64,000 nt of DNA from Alisma plantago-aquatica (GCA_963693085.1 OY856413.1:745373556-745437555), one strand, 5' to 3'. Positions 45,287 to 58,560 are shown, counted from the stretch's first letter. The notes: a model not told the origin generated them from the sequence alone. A program made the numbers and translations.

Positions 45287-48200
45287 TGTTATGACCCCAC
45301 CTTACGGTAACCCCCAATTAAGGGAGACCGAGAGGTCGAAGCTGCACCCATAACTTCCAGATCAAAGGTTCGACATTTATCATAGAACAATTATTAAATT
45401 TCAACAATCTATACTGAAAAGCTGTAATAAATAAAATTTGCATACCTTTGAAAAGTTGGAATTTCTAAACCTCTATCCATAGTTGAACTAGTCTAACTAA
45501 AACCTCCTTGTTCTTTAATTTGTGAATTCACAAAGTGCCACTTTACTGTTTGTCCTTTTTGGGATTTTGTACCTAAATCGCCGACAAACAAAACATCGAT
45601 CAGCCAAAGGTGGTATGTGGGGGAAACAATAATCATGTAATTAATTGTAAAAATGTAATCATTAAATTAATCATTTAACAACCAAGATTACATTTTAAAT
45701 ATAACTCTGCGATCCATGAGTACCATATCCTCTGTGTTGTCCCTACAGTGGACGTGTATACTACCTTCCTTATGGTAGATCCCCATTAAACCCTTCATGA
45801 TCCACCTAACAGGTGAACCAGTTTCTAGGGTTGAGTCGCATGGCACTACCAATAGGTAGGCCACTTCTTAACTCATGGTATGCTAAAGAGTCTCATGGCA
45901 CTACACAAGAGTATCCCAGTTTCTAAGTCATGATAGCCTAGACATTACTCTAGGTTATCCTTTTTAGCCTTTGTATAGCCACAGGGGTGGACCCAGATCT
46001 AAGCCAGTTATATGTATACATTTATAGTGATAGTCATAGTCACTCTATAGTTGCATGAAATAAAAGCATCCAATAGTTAATTTGAAGCAACCGATACAAC
46101 CTCGACAAACCCTCGGAAAACTAACTCGGAATATTCATAAGCATAACCACATACCTATTCAAAAGATTTCTCAAGCTAATATCAATTATAACCAAGAAAG
46201 CCTTCCAAGTAATTAGTTCAACCACACAATCAAGAATCCTGAAAAACACATGTACTTTATTTACTATACACTTTATCAAGATTCTTTCTATTCAACTTGA
46301 AATCGCTTCCTAAGGTTTCCGTATCCATTTTAGGGTTTCACTTCATTTACTATTTTAAACCCTATTTCTATTCAATTACTTACAAACCCTAATTTCGGAT
46401 TAAAGGCACACTTAAACATTAATTAAGCCCATTATGCCTCTTTCATATTAAAACTACCATTTTTATCCTTTTAATCCATGGTAAGGTCATTATACTCATT
46501 TATCATCAATTTATGATCTAATTCTCAAGGAAACTCTATATATCATTAAATCCACTTTTTATTCATTAGAAAACCCTAATTACTATATTAAGGGCATTTA
46601 CCCATAATTAGGAATCTTTGTACTCGACATTAATTAGAACCATCATAACTCAGCTTTGTACATGAATTTTACCAATTAAAATCGTTCAGGATCATAATTA
46701 CCACAGTTAGGGTTCAAGGTTCATTAAATCATATGGAACCCTTCAATTAATCAATTTATGCATGAAGATCATCCCTTTAGATCTAATATGCCCTTTTTAT
46801 TAACAACATGTTAATATCTATTTTCAACACTCACATAACCCCTTTTTACTTCATTAATCATCAAAGGTTAGGGTTTTTCATTGATTAAACTATTAAAGAT
46901 AGAATCTTGATATATTTCTTGAATCAAAAGCAGAATTAGGCTTCAACCATAATTTCTTTGTGTTTCTCTCGTTCTGAGGATCATTTTTCATACATTACTT
47001 GTCCTAATCGGAGTTAGCAATATTTAATTACAAATTTAGCAAGATTTCACTTACTTCGGCCAATCAGGACGCGCCACGTTGCCTACCCATGCAATGTTTG
47101 CTAGCATCTAGAAAACATAATTATTTGACATAATTGCCCTCGATTAAGTGAGTTCTTCTTCAGCCCGTAGAGGGGAAAACTCGTCCAATGCTAGGGTCAT
47201 CTTCCTCCTTGCGATCGGTCGTGTCCAGGCCACCGATGGCTGTGTCCCGTGGCTTGCCCTTCCTCCATAAGGCTCGAGGATCACTGCCAAAGGCTGCCCC
47301 AGGTCCGCAACACCTTGGCGCACATGAGGCGCCCCTAAGCCACGACTAAAATGGTTGATCATGCGTGAGGTGCTTCCTTGGTTGTTGCCACACATGCTGC
47401 AGATTTGCAGATCTCCGGCAAGGGTTGTGCATAGATGAAAGCATGAAAAAGGTAGTTGGCCCTTCTGGGTAATTCATGGAAGATCCCTTCCTCTAACAGG
47501 ACCACAACAAAACCCCTTGTTGCTCTAGGATAGTGCTATACCCTCTTGACTAGGGTTTGTACTAAAATAAAGAAGAGAAAGATAGGTAAGAGAGAGGAAG
47601 GCATGAGTTTTCTCTTTGATCTCAACCAAGGGCTCTACCCCTTATATAGGGGAGGGTATCCATGCCCTAGAATGTTCATCCAAGAGGGAACAAGTCCCTA
47701 TCCTAATAGGAAAATATTTTTCCTTCATTAAGAAGCAACTTCTCTCTCTTCATAAACCCTTTATACATACTTTGTTATTTGGATATTAGGAATTCGAAAT
47801 TCCTCTTTCATTTTCTTTGTACTTGCCCTTTTTAAACCATCGGGCACATATTTTATATTTCCTTAAGTAGAAAATACTTCTTTTTTATCAATATTACATA
47901 ATCCATTAATTATGTATTCCCATTATCTCCTTATTTTCTATTATTGGTATTTTTCTCTTTCTTTTCTTCATTGGGACTCCTTGGATCCCAAGAAACTCAA
48001 ATAATTCGAAATTCCTTTTTAAGGAATACTCATTATGCATCAGTATGTATTATTTCACATTATCTTGTTTATTTCTCATTAAAATATCTCTTTTTGAGGA
48101 TTTCTCTTTATTTCTCTTTTATTTTCCTCATTGGTTTTCTTTTTAACATTAGGAATCCTTTGGATACGAAATCCCACTAAGGATAACTCAATTCCACTTT

Positions 48201-48340
48201 TTTCCACTTATTTTCCACATTTTATCATTGCTTTCAATTTCTTTCTTAATAAAGAAATACTTAATTGATCTTTTATTTTCTTATTGCATTCTCTATGCAA
48301 CTTTGGACTCCTTATTACCCAAGGAACCCAAGAGGCACGA
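45287..48340 (-). repeat. Minus-strand gypsy 3' LTR, first part
   Basis: Duplicate of 29911-32961. It ends in CACGA (48336-48340), the target of the nested Tekay-like element. The TATA box on the minus strand is at 47641-47648. Confidence 0.9.
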
Positions 48341-50996
48341 TGTTATGACCCACATTGAGGTTAGCCAGTAAATACCTGAATTAGCGTGAAACACCTTGAT
48401 TAGTGTTGAGTATCTTGTTAAACATCAAGGATAATTAAGATAAGCTAATATGTGAATCAATAGTTGAGATTGAATCATTTGAGGTAATTAATGATAATTG
48501 CAATGTTAATCGTAAGTTATATAATGCCCAAGAAGAGATTAGCATTTTGATTAGCTGAGACAAGCTAATTAGCATGATTTCTTGCACTGAGAGTGTAGAG
48601 GATCTCACGCTTAAAATTTTGCAAGAGAAATCACCTCAATCGGACACTCGAGGCGAGAGCTACAACATTTTCTAGAACTTTGGGTTTAAGATGCAAATTT
48701 TCCAGTTTTGGGCCTTTTATTTCTTTTCTTTTTCCTTTCTCCCTTATCTTTTTTCCCCAACCGACCGATGCCCAGAAAAACACAGAGCAACGCCCGTAGG
48801 GCAGGTCGGCTGTGATTTGGGCGATCTTGGGTGCGATCTTTGTTGGCTCTAGCTCCGATTTAGCTTGGCGCCCTTCCACCCTTCTTCTTCCTCCACTCCT
48901 TCCTTCCTTCCCCTCTCCTTTCCTTGCCCTACCTGTGCCCCCAACCACCTGCTAGGGCGCCGACTTGCAGAGCTGCAACCAAGCTGCAGGACGCCGGCCA
49001 GGAGCTGCTTTGGGAACGAGAAACACCTAGGAAAAGGCGGCATCAAGCTCGGCCTTGAGGTTCAAGCTTGGATCCGCAGCTAATAGCCGCGATTAGGCTT
49101 TGCTATCTCTCCTTTCCAACCTGAAGGTGTGTGTGTTGCTGCTTACTTGCAGCAGGTCCGGCCAGGAGCAGCTACAGCCATGGCCTTGAGCCACCTTGGG
49201 CACGAGGAAGCACCGAGGAATGATGCTTTGAACTTGTCTTTAAGGTCCAAGCACAAAGCAACATCGATCGACGCCTAAATCAAGCATCGCTGTGTGTGAG
49301 CGTGTGAACAGAAGTTACTGTTCGATTTCAACAGGTCCAAATCCAAACAATTCCGAGGTTGAAGACAACCCCCTAGATGCATTTCCGGACGAATCCAGAC
49401 ATCCCAAATCGCTGTGAGTAGGAGTTCATTTAGTTATCATCATTTAACTCCTTCGTTGGAATTTTTCGGTAAACTGTGCATTTTTTCGCTGATACTTGGC
49501 TTTTGGACAGTATTTGGCGTTACTCAAATTTTATTTCATAAACTGCTTCCTTATGCCGTTATATGATTTAGTTTAGCATCTGATCAGTGTGGATTGAATC
49601 AGTGAATTTATATGGTTCATTGGAACTTGAAATACGTAATATGATTGATGAAAATGATAGAATTTCCTGTATTACAACTGCAATGTATACGTTGAGCAAA
49701 AAATGGATGTTTAGCATCGTAACTATATAAGTTGATACTGAGTCATGTTTAAAGATGACAAATGATGTATATGTGTTTTCGAGTGATGCTCAGAATGTGA
49801 AATAAGTATGAAATGTGATATTCCTGTTTAAGTGTTTATATGTTAATCAATTAATAGACTTAGGTGCCCTAACACCGTAGAACCCCTTTGAGAGGTCTGC
49901 ACCTTAGGGGTGAAACTCGTGTCCAACATCAACCGGTTGAGTAATTCTGGTGGCACGAGGGTTGATAGACAGTGTCCAACACCAACCGATTGAGTAATTT
50001 CGGTGGCACTGGGGAAAAATAATAAATAAAGTAAAGGGTTATCCAACACCAACCGGTTGAGTAATTCTGGTGGTAACCCTGTGTTGACTCCCTGCGCCTG
50101 TGTGCTCAGGTTAGAGGAGGAGTCCAGAGCACTCATGGTGAGTGCAGAGGAGGCCAGAGAGCCTGTGGGTCCTGTAGCAGACCAGGACGAGAAGTTAGAC
50201 TTAGCATTTCTCGGGTGTGTCGCTAAGTCTTGTACGGTGAGATCGTAGTTCGCTACAGATTTTTGTATGCAGAGTACACTGCATATGATTAGGGCATAAT
50301 AATATAAATATGTAATCATATAAGACCACAGTAAATTTAATATGTTAAGAGATTAGACCTTCTGTGTTAATTCTCAATACTGTTTATTTGTTTAAGATAT
50401 CTGTTGTTGTATAAAAATGTGATTAATATCTGTAAATTCTGCTATGTCATTAGAACTGCCCTGCTTAGTACTGCACTTATGTTTTATTTCAATTTTATAT
50501 ATCTGATGAGTTGTTTAGTGATAGCTAAATGAAATGCTATTCACTGAGTGAGTAGGCTCACTCCTCTACTCAAACATTTTCAGGTCAACAACAACATCAG
50601 GAATCTAAAGGATCTTTTCATCCAAACGCTTAGTCTGTAGAAGGTATATTTGTAGCTAGTATAGTTAGAGGTCTCTTAGTCCTTTCCCCTCGATCCTTGG
50701 GACATGGTGTGGGTGAGAGAGAGTATGTATGGCGAATGTGTAAAAGATGTAAATTAACTGTTATGTTTTACTTTCTGTTAAACAATGTTACATGTTGTAA
50801 ACTCTGTTTATGTTCTCTAGCCAATTTAATTGAAATGCTTCCGCAATAGTTTATTATGTTTTAGTTTACAGCAATAATCCGGATATCATTATGAGGTTTT
50901 AAATAGAAAAAGTTCTCAGTGATTTGTTTATGTGATAATCCCTCCGTTGCGCCCTAATCTCGTGATTAGTGGTTAGTGTGAGATCGGGGTGTGACA
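48341..50996 (+). repeat. Tekay-like 5' LTR (copy B)
   Basis: TG...CA borders, 2656 bp. It contains the three 35-bp repeats at 49922-50075 and a GC-rich stretch at 48770-49060. Confidence 0.95.
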
Positions 50997-50999
50997 ACT

Positions 51000-51011
51000 T
51001 GGTATAAAAGC
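51000..51011 (+). other. Degenerate primer-binding site
   Basis: TGGTATAAAAGC, against TGGTATCAGAGC in the copy at 35620. Confidence 0.8.
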
Positions 51012-51139
51012 ATAGGTTGAGTACATGGTTACTCTAAGTCAAGTTCAGGGGATGACAAGAGACCAATAGGATTAGGACTTAAGTGTCTTCCTTCTAACTA
51101 CAATTTTCTAACAGGAAGTGTTCTGTTATACTATTGCAG

Positions 51140-51190
51140 ATGACAGGAAGAGGACGTGGTCACGAGAACCAAGTAAAGAGTTTATGTTGA
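51140..51190 (+). pseudogene. Start of Tekay-like gag, truncated
   Basis: ATG 51140 reads MTGRGRGHENQVKSLC and then stops. The basic Arg/Gly start fits gag N-termini of this clade. Nothing of the capsid domain follows. Confidence 0.45.
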
Positions 51191-52065
51191 ATCGTTAGGG
51201 ATCATTAGGGTCAAAAGATAAAGTTATAAGTGAGGCAAATAAGAAGTGATATGTCTTTAGCTCTGGGAGGTCTAAGTGTTTAGATATCCTGGCCAGGTGT
51301 CTGAGTACTTAGATTGACCAGTATCAAGCTACTTTGTCCATTCTTCTCTGGATGCCCTGGCCAGGTATGCAGAGGAAGGATGGGCTAGATACAAACCCTA
51401 GAAATATTAGGGTTAATAAATCGGAAATTAATACAGGAGTAAGAGATTAAACATAGGATGCGATGCAACTCTTGCTTTATATTTCTTATTTGATTGGAAA
51501 TCATTAGAAATGCTCTTATATGTATGGATTTCGATTTTCAGTTTATAGAATAAATATGATTCTTTAATATTGTTGTGTGTCATGAAGTGATTTATTTATT
51601 GTTTATATTCTTTGTATTAAGTATACCAGAAGTTATGTTTAAATGAGTTTGCCCTAAGTGGTTCTTTCCACATGTTTGAGATTAATAGGAGTTGGTTAAT
51701 CCTGAGTAGCTCTTGGCTTCAGGACTACATGTTCGGCCTGGTCCGGCTGGCAGGATGTGTTACTGAGATCTAATGACTTCTATTAACAGTATAATAAGAG
51801 TAGACTCTGGATAATTTAGACTCACATCATAGTAAGAATGTCATACACTAAGATGTTGAGATATAAAAGAAAGATTAGAACAACTAAGAATTAGTTGGAA
51901 TTGATATCGGAGACCCACCATTGGGACCTCATATGAGCAATCCTTAATTAGAAATAAAGGAACACAATAAGGTTCAGATTAAATTTAATGATTAGGTGAG
52001 AAATACCCTTAATGGTACTAATCAATAATGCATAACAAATGCATGGATCCAATACATGATTAGTA

Positions 52066-52148
52066 AACCCTAGTGGAGGGTGTATCATTGTGAACCCTGG
52101 TTGAGGGTGTATCCTTGTGAAACCCTAGTTGAGGGTGTATCATTGTGA
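52066..52148. repeat. Tandem repeat, three units of 27-28 bp
   Basis: Units start at 52066, 52093 and 52121, each AACCCT..GAGGGTGTAT..TTGTG. Confidence 0.9.
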
Positions 52149-52629
52149 TTGTTTATAGGCAACTTTATAATAAAGTTATGCCTTAAACTAAGATAAGTCC
52201 ATATCATGTGAGATAGCTGGACAATTCTAATGTGTGGCCTATGCATTATATGCTAAGGGTGAGTATTCTGTGATGGAATGCATTAAGAGGGGAAATACCT
52301 TAATACAAGATAAAGTTGGTTAACTCAAGAGGGTCTGAATTAATGAGAAATGGGGAACCCTAACCCTAATTTGGGGAAAAGGGAATGATAAGCCCTGTTT
52401 GATAGTGAACCCTAATTCCTGGTTAAGGAATGGTGGTATTACTATTGTATCACATGGTGTGATGGATATCTTGTATGACTGTTATCATGCCTAATAACCA
52501 TGCATGTATGATGAGATGATGAATATATCCAAGTTTGGGCTGTGACATTTATATAATAAATGTTGATTGGCTTTTTGTGTGTTGATTTTGTTGTTGCTTA
52601 ATAAAAGTAATAATGTGTACGGATTTTAT

Positions 52630-52750
52630 GAGCCATGTGAATAAGTTGTTGCCTAGTGAGAGGTGACAAGATGTGAATGGCCTTGTGAGACATGTGAATA
52701 AGTTGTTGCCTGGTGAGAGGTGACAAGATATGAATGGCCTTGTGAGCCAT
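52630..52750. repeat. Tandem repeat, period 57 bp, two units and a start
   Basis: GAGCCATGTGAATAAG-type units start at 52630, 52687 and 52744. Confidence 0.9.
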
Positions 52751-53199
52751 GTGTGATGCTTGGGTAACAAGTATCATGTTTATTTGTAGCATTTGTGTTA
52801 ATAAGTTATGCTAGAGAATTTGGCTGATGTTACATTTCTGTTATATATCTATAGTTCATTGATGATTATTCATATATGTTGTATTCATTACAAGTAGATG
52901 GATGAACTTATGAGATCTAAAGTTTGATTTCAAACTAAGGAAGCAAAGTCACATCACAATAATGCTATGTTACTGATAAGGACCAAACCCTAGAATGTTT
53001 AGAGTTGTAGTAGTTCAAGGGATGTCACTAGTGATTTGACCTTGAATACTAGTATCTTTATAAAACAAGATCATACGATTTGCACTATGAAAGGTAACCT
53101 AGCACTAATAAAATCCAGGGTTTAAAGTTAGCTAATCTGGAAGGTAGATACACAATATGAAAATGACTCGAAGAAAGGAGTAAGATATAATTTTGAAAT

Positions 53200-54966
53200 A
53201 AATTCTTACAGTTGTAATAAGAAGTAAGTAGCATAGAATGAGGATAATTACTCGGCACATGATCTAGAATTAGTTGTTGTAGTTCATGCTCATAAGACAT
53301 GACGTTACTATCTTTATGGTGAGGTGTGCCAGGGGTTTATAGATCATAAGAGCTTAAAATATATCTTTACCCAGAAGCATCTGAATCTTAGACAGCGGAG
53401 ATGATTAGAATTGATCAAGGATTATGATATAATGATAGATTATCATCCTGGAAAAGTGAATGTGGTAGCAGATGCCCTCAGCAGGAAGTCAAGTTCAACA
53501 ACTGATGCATTCTCTATGGCATGTTTCAAGAGAGACCTGCTAGTAGAAATGCGGAAGTTGAACATAGACTTTGGGGTGACAGAACAGAGTGGTTTGATTG
53601 CACAGATGCAAGTCAAGCCTACTTTTTATGATCAAATTAAAGAACTTCAGCAGAATGATAGTGAGTTACAGCAGATCATGCAGGATATGACAAAGGGAAA
53701 AAGGACCAGGGTTCAGGTTTTCAGATGACGGATTGCTATATCTGCATGACAGGTTGTGTGTACCTGGAGATGGTGATTTGAAAGAATAGATTCTTGAGGA
53801 GGCACATGCATCGATGTATGCTATACATCCAGGTAACACTAAAATGTACAAGAATCTCAAGGAATTGTACTGGTGGTCAGGTATGAAAAAGGATGTAGCT
53901 GAGTACGTGGCTAGATGTAGTGTGTTCCAGCAGGTTAAGGCTGAGCATCAGAAACCTACAGGTACCTTGCAATCTTTTCCTATACCAAAGTGGAAGTGGA
54001 AACATACCAAAATGGATTTTGTGATAGGGTTGTCCAGGACACCTAAAGGTTGTAACTCGATATGGTTATTGTGGATAGACTGACTAAGTCTGCTCACTTT
54101 CTTCATGTTAAGTCAACCTTTGATGTCCTAAAGTTGGTTAAGATATATGTGGATAAGATAGTCAGGTTGCATGGTATTCCAGTTTCAATTATATCAGGTA
54201 GGGATCCTAAGTTCACATCCAGGTTTTTGAAATCAGTGGACAAAAGTTGAGATTCGGTACAACTTTTCACTTGCAGACGGATGGTGAGAACCATTCAGAC
54301 TCTTGAGGACATGCTGAGAGCATGTGTTTTGCATTTCAGTGGAAGTTGGGAAGAACATTTAAGCCTTATAGAGTTTGCATACAATAATAATCACCATTCT
54401 AGTCTTAGTACGGCTCAGTATAAAGCTCTATATGGTAGAAAGTGTAGATCATCCATATGTTGAGATGAGGTAGGTGAAAAGTAGATTTTTTTGGACCAGA
54501 ATTAGTGGATTTGACTACCGAGAAGATTGCAGTGATTAGAAAGCAGTTAAAAGCTACACATGACAGACAGAAGAGTTATGCTGAGAAGAGGTGTTGACCT
54601 CTTGAGATACATATTGGTGATGAAGTGTATCTGAAGGTTTCACCATGGAAATGAGTGTTGAGGTTTGGTAAGAGAGGCAAACTGACTCCTAGGTTCATGG
54701 GCCCATATTCTGTCATTGAAAGGATTGGACCTGTAGCCTACAAGTTGGATTTGCCATCCGAGTTGGCTAATTTACATGATGTGTTTTATATATCGCTGTT
54801 GAAGAAATGTTACCCTGGTACAGAGAAGATAGTGGACCCAGGACCTACACAACTCAGGAAAGACGTGTCCTATGTTGAGGGACTTGTACAGATAGTCGAT
54901 CGGAGGATCAAGAAGCTCAAGAATCATGACATACTATTAAGTAAAAGTTCTGTGGATGAATCATAA
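53200..54966 (+). pseudogene. pol: Tekay-like pol remnant: RNase H, integrase, C-terminal region
   Basis: Broken by several stops and shifts. RNase H end: [15 protein letters not shown] at about 53340-53390 and YHPGKVNVVADALSRK at about 53440-53490. Integrase: zinc region HPGNTKMYKNLKELYWWSG from 53826, then MDFVIGLSRTP, VDRLTKSAHF (54068) and RDPKFTSRF (54200). Then YNNNHHSS and ALYGRKCRS near 54390-54450. C-terminal part 54655-54966: GPYSVIERIGPVAYKLDLP and DVFYISLLKK, ending without a clear chromodomain. No RT catalytic box upstream. Not functional. Confidence 0.85.
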
Positions 54967-55045
54967 CTTAGAGAAGCCACGTGGGAGCTTGAATCATAAC
55001 TTAGAGATGCGTAACCAATTTCCTTTTCTCTTTTAGGAATTTCAG

Positions 55046-55072
55046 GACAAAATTCTTATAAGGGAGGGAGAT
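55046..55072 (+). other. Tekay-like polypurine tract
   Basis: AAGGGAGGGAGAT just before the 3' LTR. Confidence 0.75.
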
Positions 55073-57730
55073 TGTTATGACCCACATTGAGGTTAGCCAG
55101 TAAATACCTCAATTAGCGTGAAACACCTTGATTAGTGTTGAGTATCTTGTTAAACATCAAGGATAATCAAGATAAGCTAATATGTGAATCAATAGTTGAG
55201 ATTGAATCATCTGAGGTAATTAATGATAATTGCAATGTTAATCGTAAGTTGTATAATGCCCAAGAAGCGATTAGCATTTTGATTAGCTGAGACAAGCTAA
55301 TTAGCATGATTTCTTGCACTGAGAGTGTAGAGGATCTCACACTTAAAATTTTGCAAGAGAAATCACCTCAATCGGACACTCGAGGCGAGAGCTACAACAT
55401 TTTCTAGAACTTTGGGTTTAAGATGCAAATTTTCTAGTTTTGGGCCTTTTATTTCTTTTCTTTTTCCTTTCTCCCTTATCTTTTTTTCCCCAACCGACTG
55501 ATGCCTAGAAAAACACAGAGCAACGCCCGCAGGGAAGGTCAACTGCGATTTGGGCCATCTTGGGTGCGATCTTTGTTGGCTCTAGCTCCGATTTAGCTTG
55601 GCGCCCTTCCACCCTTCTTCTTCCTCCACTCCTTCCTTCCTTCCCCTCTCCTTTCCTTGCCCTACCTCCGCCCCCAACCACCTACTAGGGCGCCGACTTG
55701 TAGAGCTGCAACCAAGCTGCAGGGCGCTGGCCAGAAGCTGCTTTGGGAACGAGAAACACCTAGGAAAAGGCGGCATCAAGCTCGGCCTTGAGGTTCAAGC
55801 TTGGATCCACAGCTAATAGCCGCGATTAGGCTTTGCTAGCTCTCATTTCCAACCTGAAGGTGTGTGTGTTGCTTCTTACTTGCAGCAGGTCCGGCCAGGA
55901 GCAGCTACAGCCGTGGCCTTGAGCCACCTTGGGCGTGAGGAAGCACCGAGGAACGATGCTTTGAACTTGTCTTTAAGGTCCAAGCACAAAGCAACATCGA
56001 TCGACGCCTAAATCAAGCAGCGCTGTGTGTGAGCGTGTGAACAGAAGTTACTGTTCGATTTCAACAGGTCCAAATCCAGACAATTCCGAGGTTGAAGACA
56101 ACCCCCTAGATGCATTTCCGGATGAATCCGGACATCCCAAATCACTGTGAGTAGGAGTTCATTTAGTTATCATTATTTAACTCCTTTGTTGGAATTTTTC
56201 GGTAAACTGTGCATTTTTTCGCAGATACTTGGCTTTTGGACAGTATTTGGCGTTACTCAAATTTTATTTCATAAACTTCTTCCTTATGTCGTTATATGAT
56301 TTAGTTTAGCATCTGATCAGTGTGGATTGAATCAGTGAATTTATATGGTTCATTGGAACTTGAAATACGTAATATGATTGATGAAAATGATAGAATTTCC
56401 TGTATTACAACTGCAACGTATACGTTGAGCATAAAATGGATGTTTAGCATCAAAACTGGATAAGTTGATACTGAGTCATTTTTAAAGATGATAAATGATG
56501 TATATGTGTTTTCGAGTGATGCTCAGAATGTGAAATAAGTATGAAATGTGATATTCCTGTTTAAGTGTTTATATGTTAATCAGTTAATAGACTTAGGTGC
56601 CCTAACACCGTAGAACCCCTTTGAGAGGTCTACACCTTAAGGGTGAAGCTCGTGTCCAACATCAACCGGTTGAGTAATTCTGGTGGCACGAGGGTTGATA
56701 GATAGTGTCCAACACCAACCGATTGAGTAATTTCGGTGGCACTGGGGAAAAATAATAAATAAAGTAAAGGGTTATCCAACACCAACCGGTTGAGTAATTC
56801 TGGTGGTAACCCAGTGTTGACTCCCTGCACCTGTGTGCTCAGGTTAGAGGAGGAGTCCAGAGCACAAATGGTGAGTGCAGAGGAGGCCAGAGAACCTGTG
56901 GGTCCTGTAGCAGACCAGGATGAGAAGTTAGACTTAGCATTTCCCGGGTGTGTTTCTAAGTCTTGTACGGTGAGATCGTAGTTCGCTACAGATCTTTGTA
57001 TGCAGAGTACACTGCATATGATTAGGGCATAATAATATAAATATGTAATCATATAAGATCACAGTAAATTTAATATGTTAAGAGTTTAGACCTCTTGTGT
57101 TAATTCTCAATAACTGTTTATTTGTTTAAGATATTTGTTGTTGTATAAAAATGTGATTAATATCTATAAATTCTGCTATGTCATTAGAACTGCCCTGCTT
57201 AGTACTGCACTTATGTTTTATTTCAATTTTATATATCTGATGAGTTGTTTAGTGATAGCTAAATGAAATGCTATTCACTGAGCGAGTAGTCTCACTCCTC
57301 TACTCAAACATTTTCAGGTCAACAACATCATCAGGAATCTGAAGGATCTTTTCATCCTAACGCTTAGTCTGTAGAAGGTATATTTGTAGCTAGTATAGTT
57401 AGAGGTCTCTTAGTCCTTTCCCCTCGATCCTTGGGACATGGTGTGGGTGAGAGAGAGTATGTATGGCGAATGTGTAAAAGATGTAAATTAACTGTTATGT
57501 TTTACTTTCTGTTAAACAATGTTACATGTTGTAAACTTTGTTTATGTTCTCTAGCCTATTTAATTGAATTGCTTCCGCAATAGTTTATTATGTTTTAGTT
57601 TACAACAATAATCCGGATATCATTACGAGGTTTTAAATAGAAAAAGTTCTCAGTGATTTGTTTATGTGATAATCCATCCGTTGCGCCCTAATCTCGTGAT
57701 TAGTGGTTAGTGTGAGATCGGGGTGTGACA
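55073..57730 (+). repeat. Tekay-like 3' LTR (2658 bp)
   Basis: Homologous to 48341-50996 and 32962-35616. At several sites it agrees with the copy A LTR against the copy B 5' LTR, so those changes arose in copy B after the duplication. Confidence 0.95.
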
Positions 57731-57735
57731 CACGA

Positions 57736-58015
57736 AATCCATCATTGGATTACATTCTTTTGCCTTCCAGAAGATTCCACATCATTCTTTTCTCAAAAAC
57801 TCAATTATTCATTTACTAATTTAATAATTGAATTTCCTTTCTTCATTTCCTTGTTATTGGGCCCAATACCCAATAAAGCCCACAACACAATCATCAAGGC
57901 TATTGTAAATGAAATCCATTTATTCAAAGCAAGTTATATCGTTATTTGTCCAGTTTTCTTTAATATGAGAAATTACATTTCTCACCAATTGAACCCAAAA
58001 ATTGGGGTTGTAACA
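57736..58015 (-). repeat. Minus-strand gypsy 3' LTR, second part
   Basis: Continues the LTR interrupted at 48340 and ends GTTGTAACA at 58015, the inverted form of the TGTTA start. Confidence 0.85.
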
Positions 58016-58045
58016 TCCTTCCCCTCTTATAGGAATTTTGTCCTC
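58016..58045 (-). other. Polypurine tract of minus-strand gypsy element
   Basis: The minus strand reads CCTATAAGAGGGGAAGGA directly before the LTR, like the tract at 55046. Confidence 0.75.
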
Positions 58046-58560
58046 AAAATTCTATCAAGCAAGCAAACAATTCAGGATAAGATTTTTCCATGTCCATCAT
58101 TCGCCCCTATGTGGCTTTACCGTACTCATGGCGCTTCCAAAGAACCTTTATCATCACATATCCTTTCCTCTGATTTCTTTCATCATGGTGTCTATAAACT
58201 GCATAGGTGACTCAGACCATACCAGCCTCCCTTGGGGCTCACTAGGTTCATTGCTCAGCACATGGTCTGGGTACCTCACATAGTGCTCTAAATTGGACAC
58301 CTGGAACTTATCACATATTACTTTATCCTGAGGGGCAAGATCAAACTTAACCTTCTCCACCAAACATGTCAAAAGAACCGATGCATCAGGGACTCAGCTG
58401 TTTTAGCTATAACTTAGAGGGGTCAGATTTTCATGACACATATTCCCCCATAGTGAAATGCCTATCAGTCTACTTTGCATCAACTTACAACTCATGTCGT
58501 CCTTGGGCTCCTTTCATCCATTGCACGATCAAAGTGACTTTATCTGCACACACACTGTGG
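58046..58560 (-). pseudogene. Gypsy pol C-terminal remnant, minus strand
   Basis: The minus-strand frame 58372-58154 reads VSNLEHYVRYPDHVLSNEP, the conserved KYVPDPSHVL region near the end of Del/Tekay pol. Downstream, KATW and SYPELFA near 58065-58110 fit the usual EATW...YPxLF pol end. Stops and shifts separate the pieces. Confidence 0.65.

Larger units (their letters stand above)
35752..51135. repeat. Tandem segmental duplication, copy B
   Basis: Starts at the junction in TATT (35752-35755), shared by both parent sequences (7451-7454 and 51132-51135), with no longer homology. It lacks the Athila insertion. Identity with copy A is high, of the order of 98 percent by eye. Confidence 0.95.
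51191..53199 (+). other. Tekay-like internal region without recognisable gag, protease or RT
   Basis: About 2 kb of A/T-rich DNA with stops in all frames. It holds two small tandem repeats (52066-52148 and 52630-52750). A GGGCTGTGACA near 52540 recalls an LTR end, so part may be a foreign LTR remnant; no partner was found. Confidence 0.5.
48341..57730 (+). mobile_element. Tekay-like Ty3/gypsy element, 9390 bp, complete ends, decayed inside
   Basis: LTRs 48341-50996 and 55073-57730; target duplication CACGA at 48336-48340 and 57731-57735. The primer site is at 51000-51011, but it reads TGGTATAAAAGC, two changes from the tRNA-iMet match kept in copy A. Internal DNA is 4.1 kb. A gag start, RNase H, integrase and C-terminal traces are seen; gag body, protease and RT catalytic part are not. 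It needs proteins from elsewhere to move. Confidence 0.95.
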
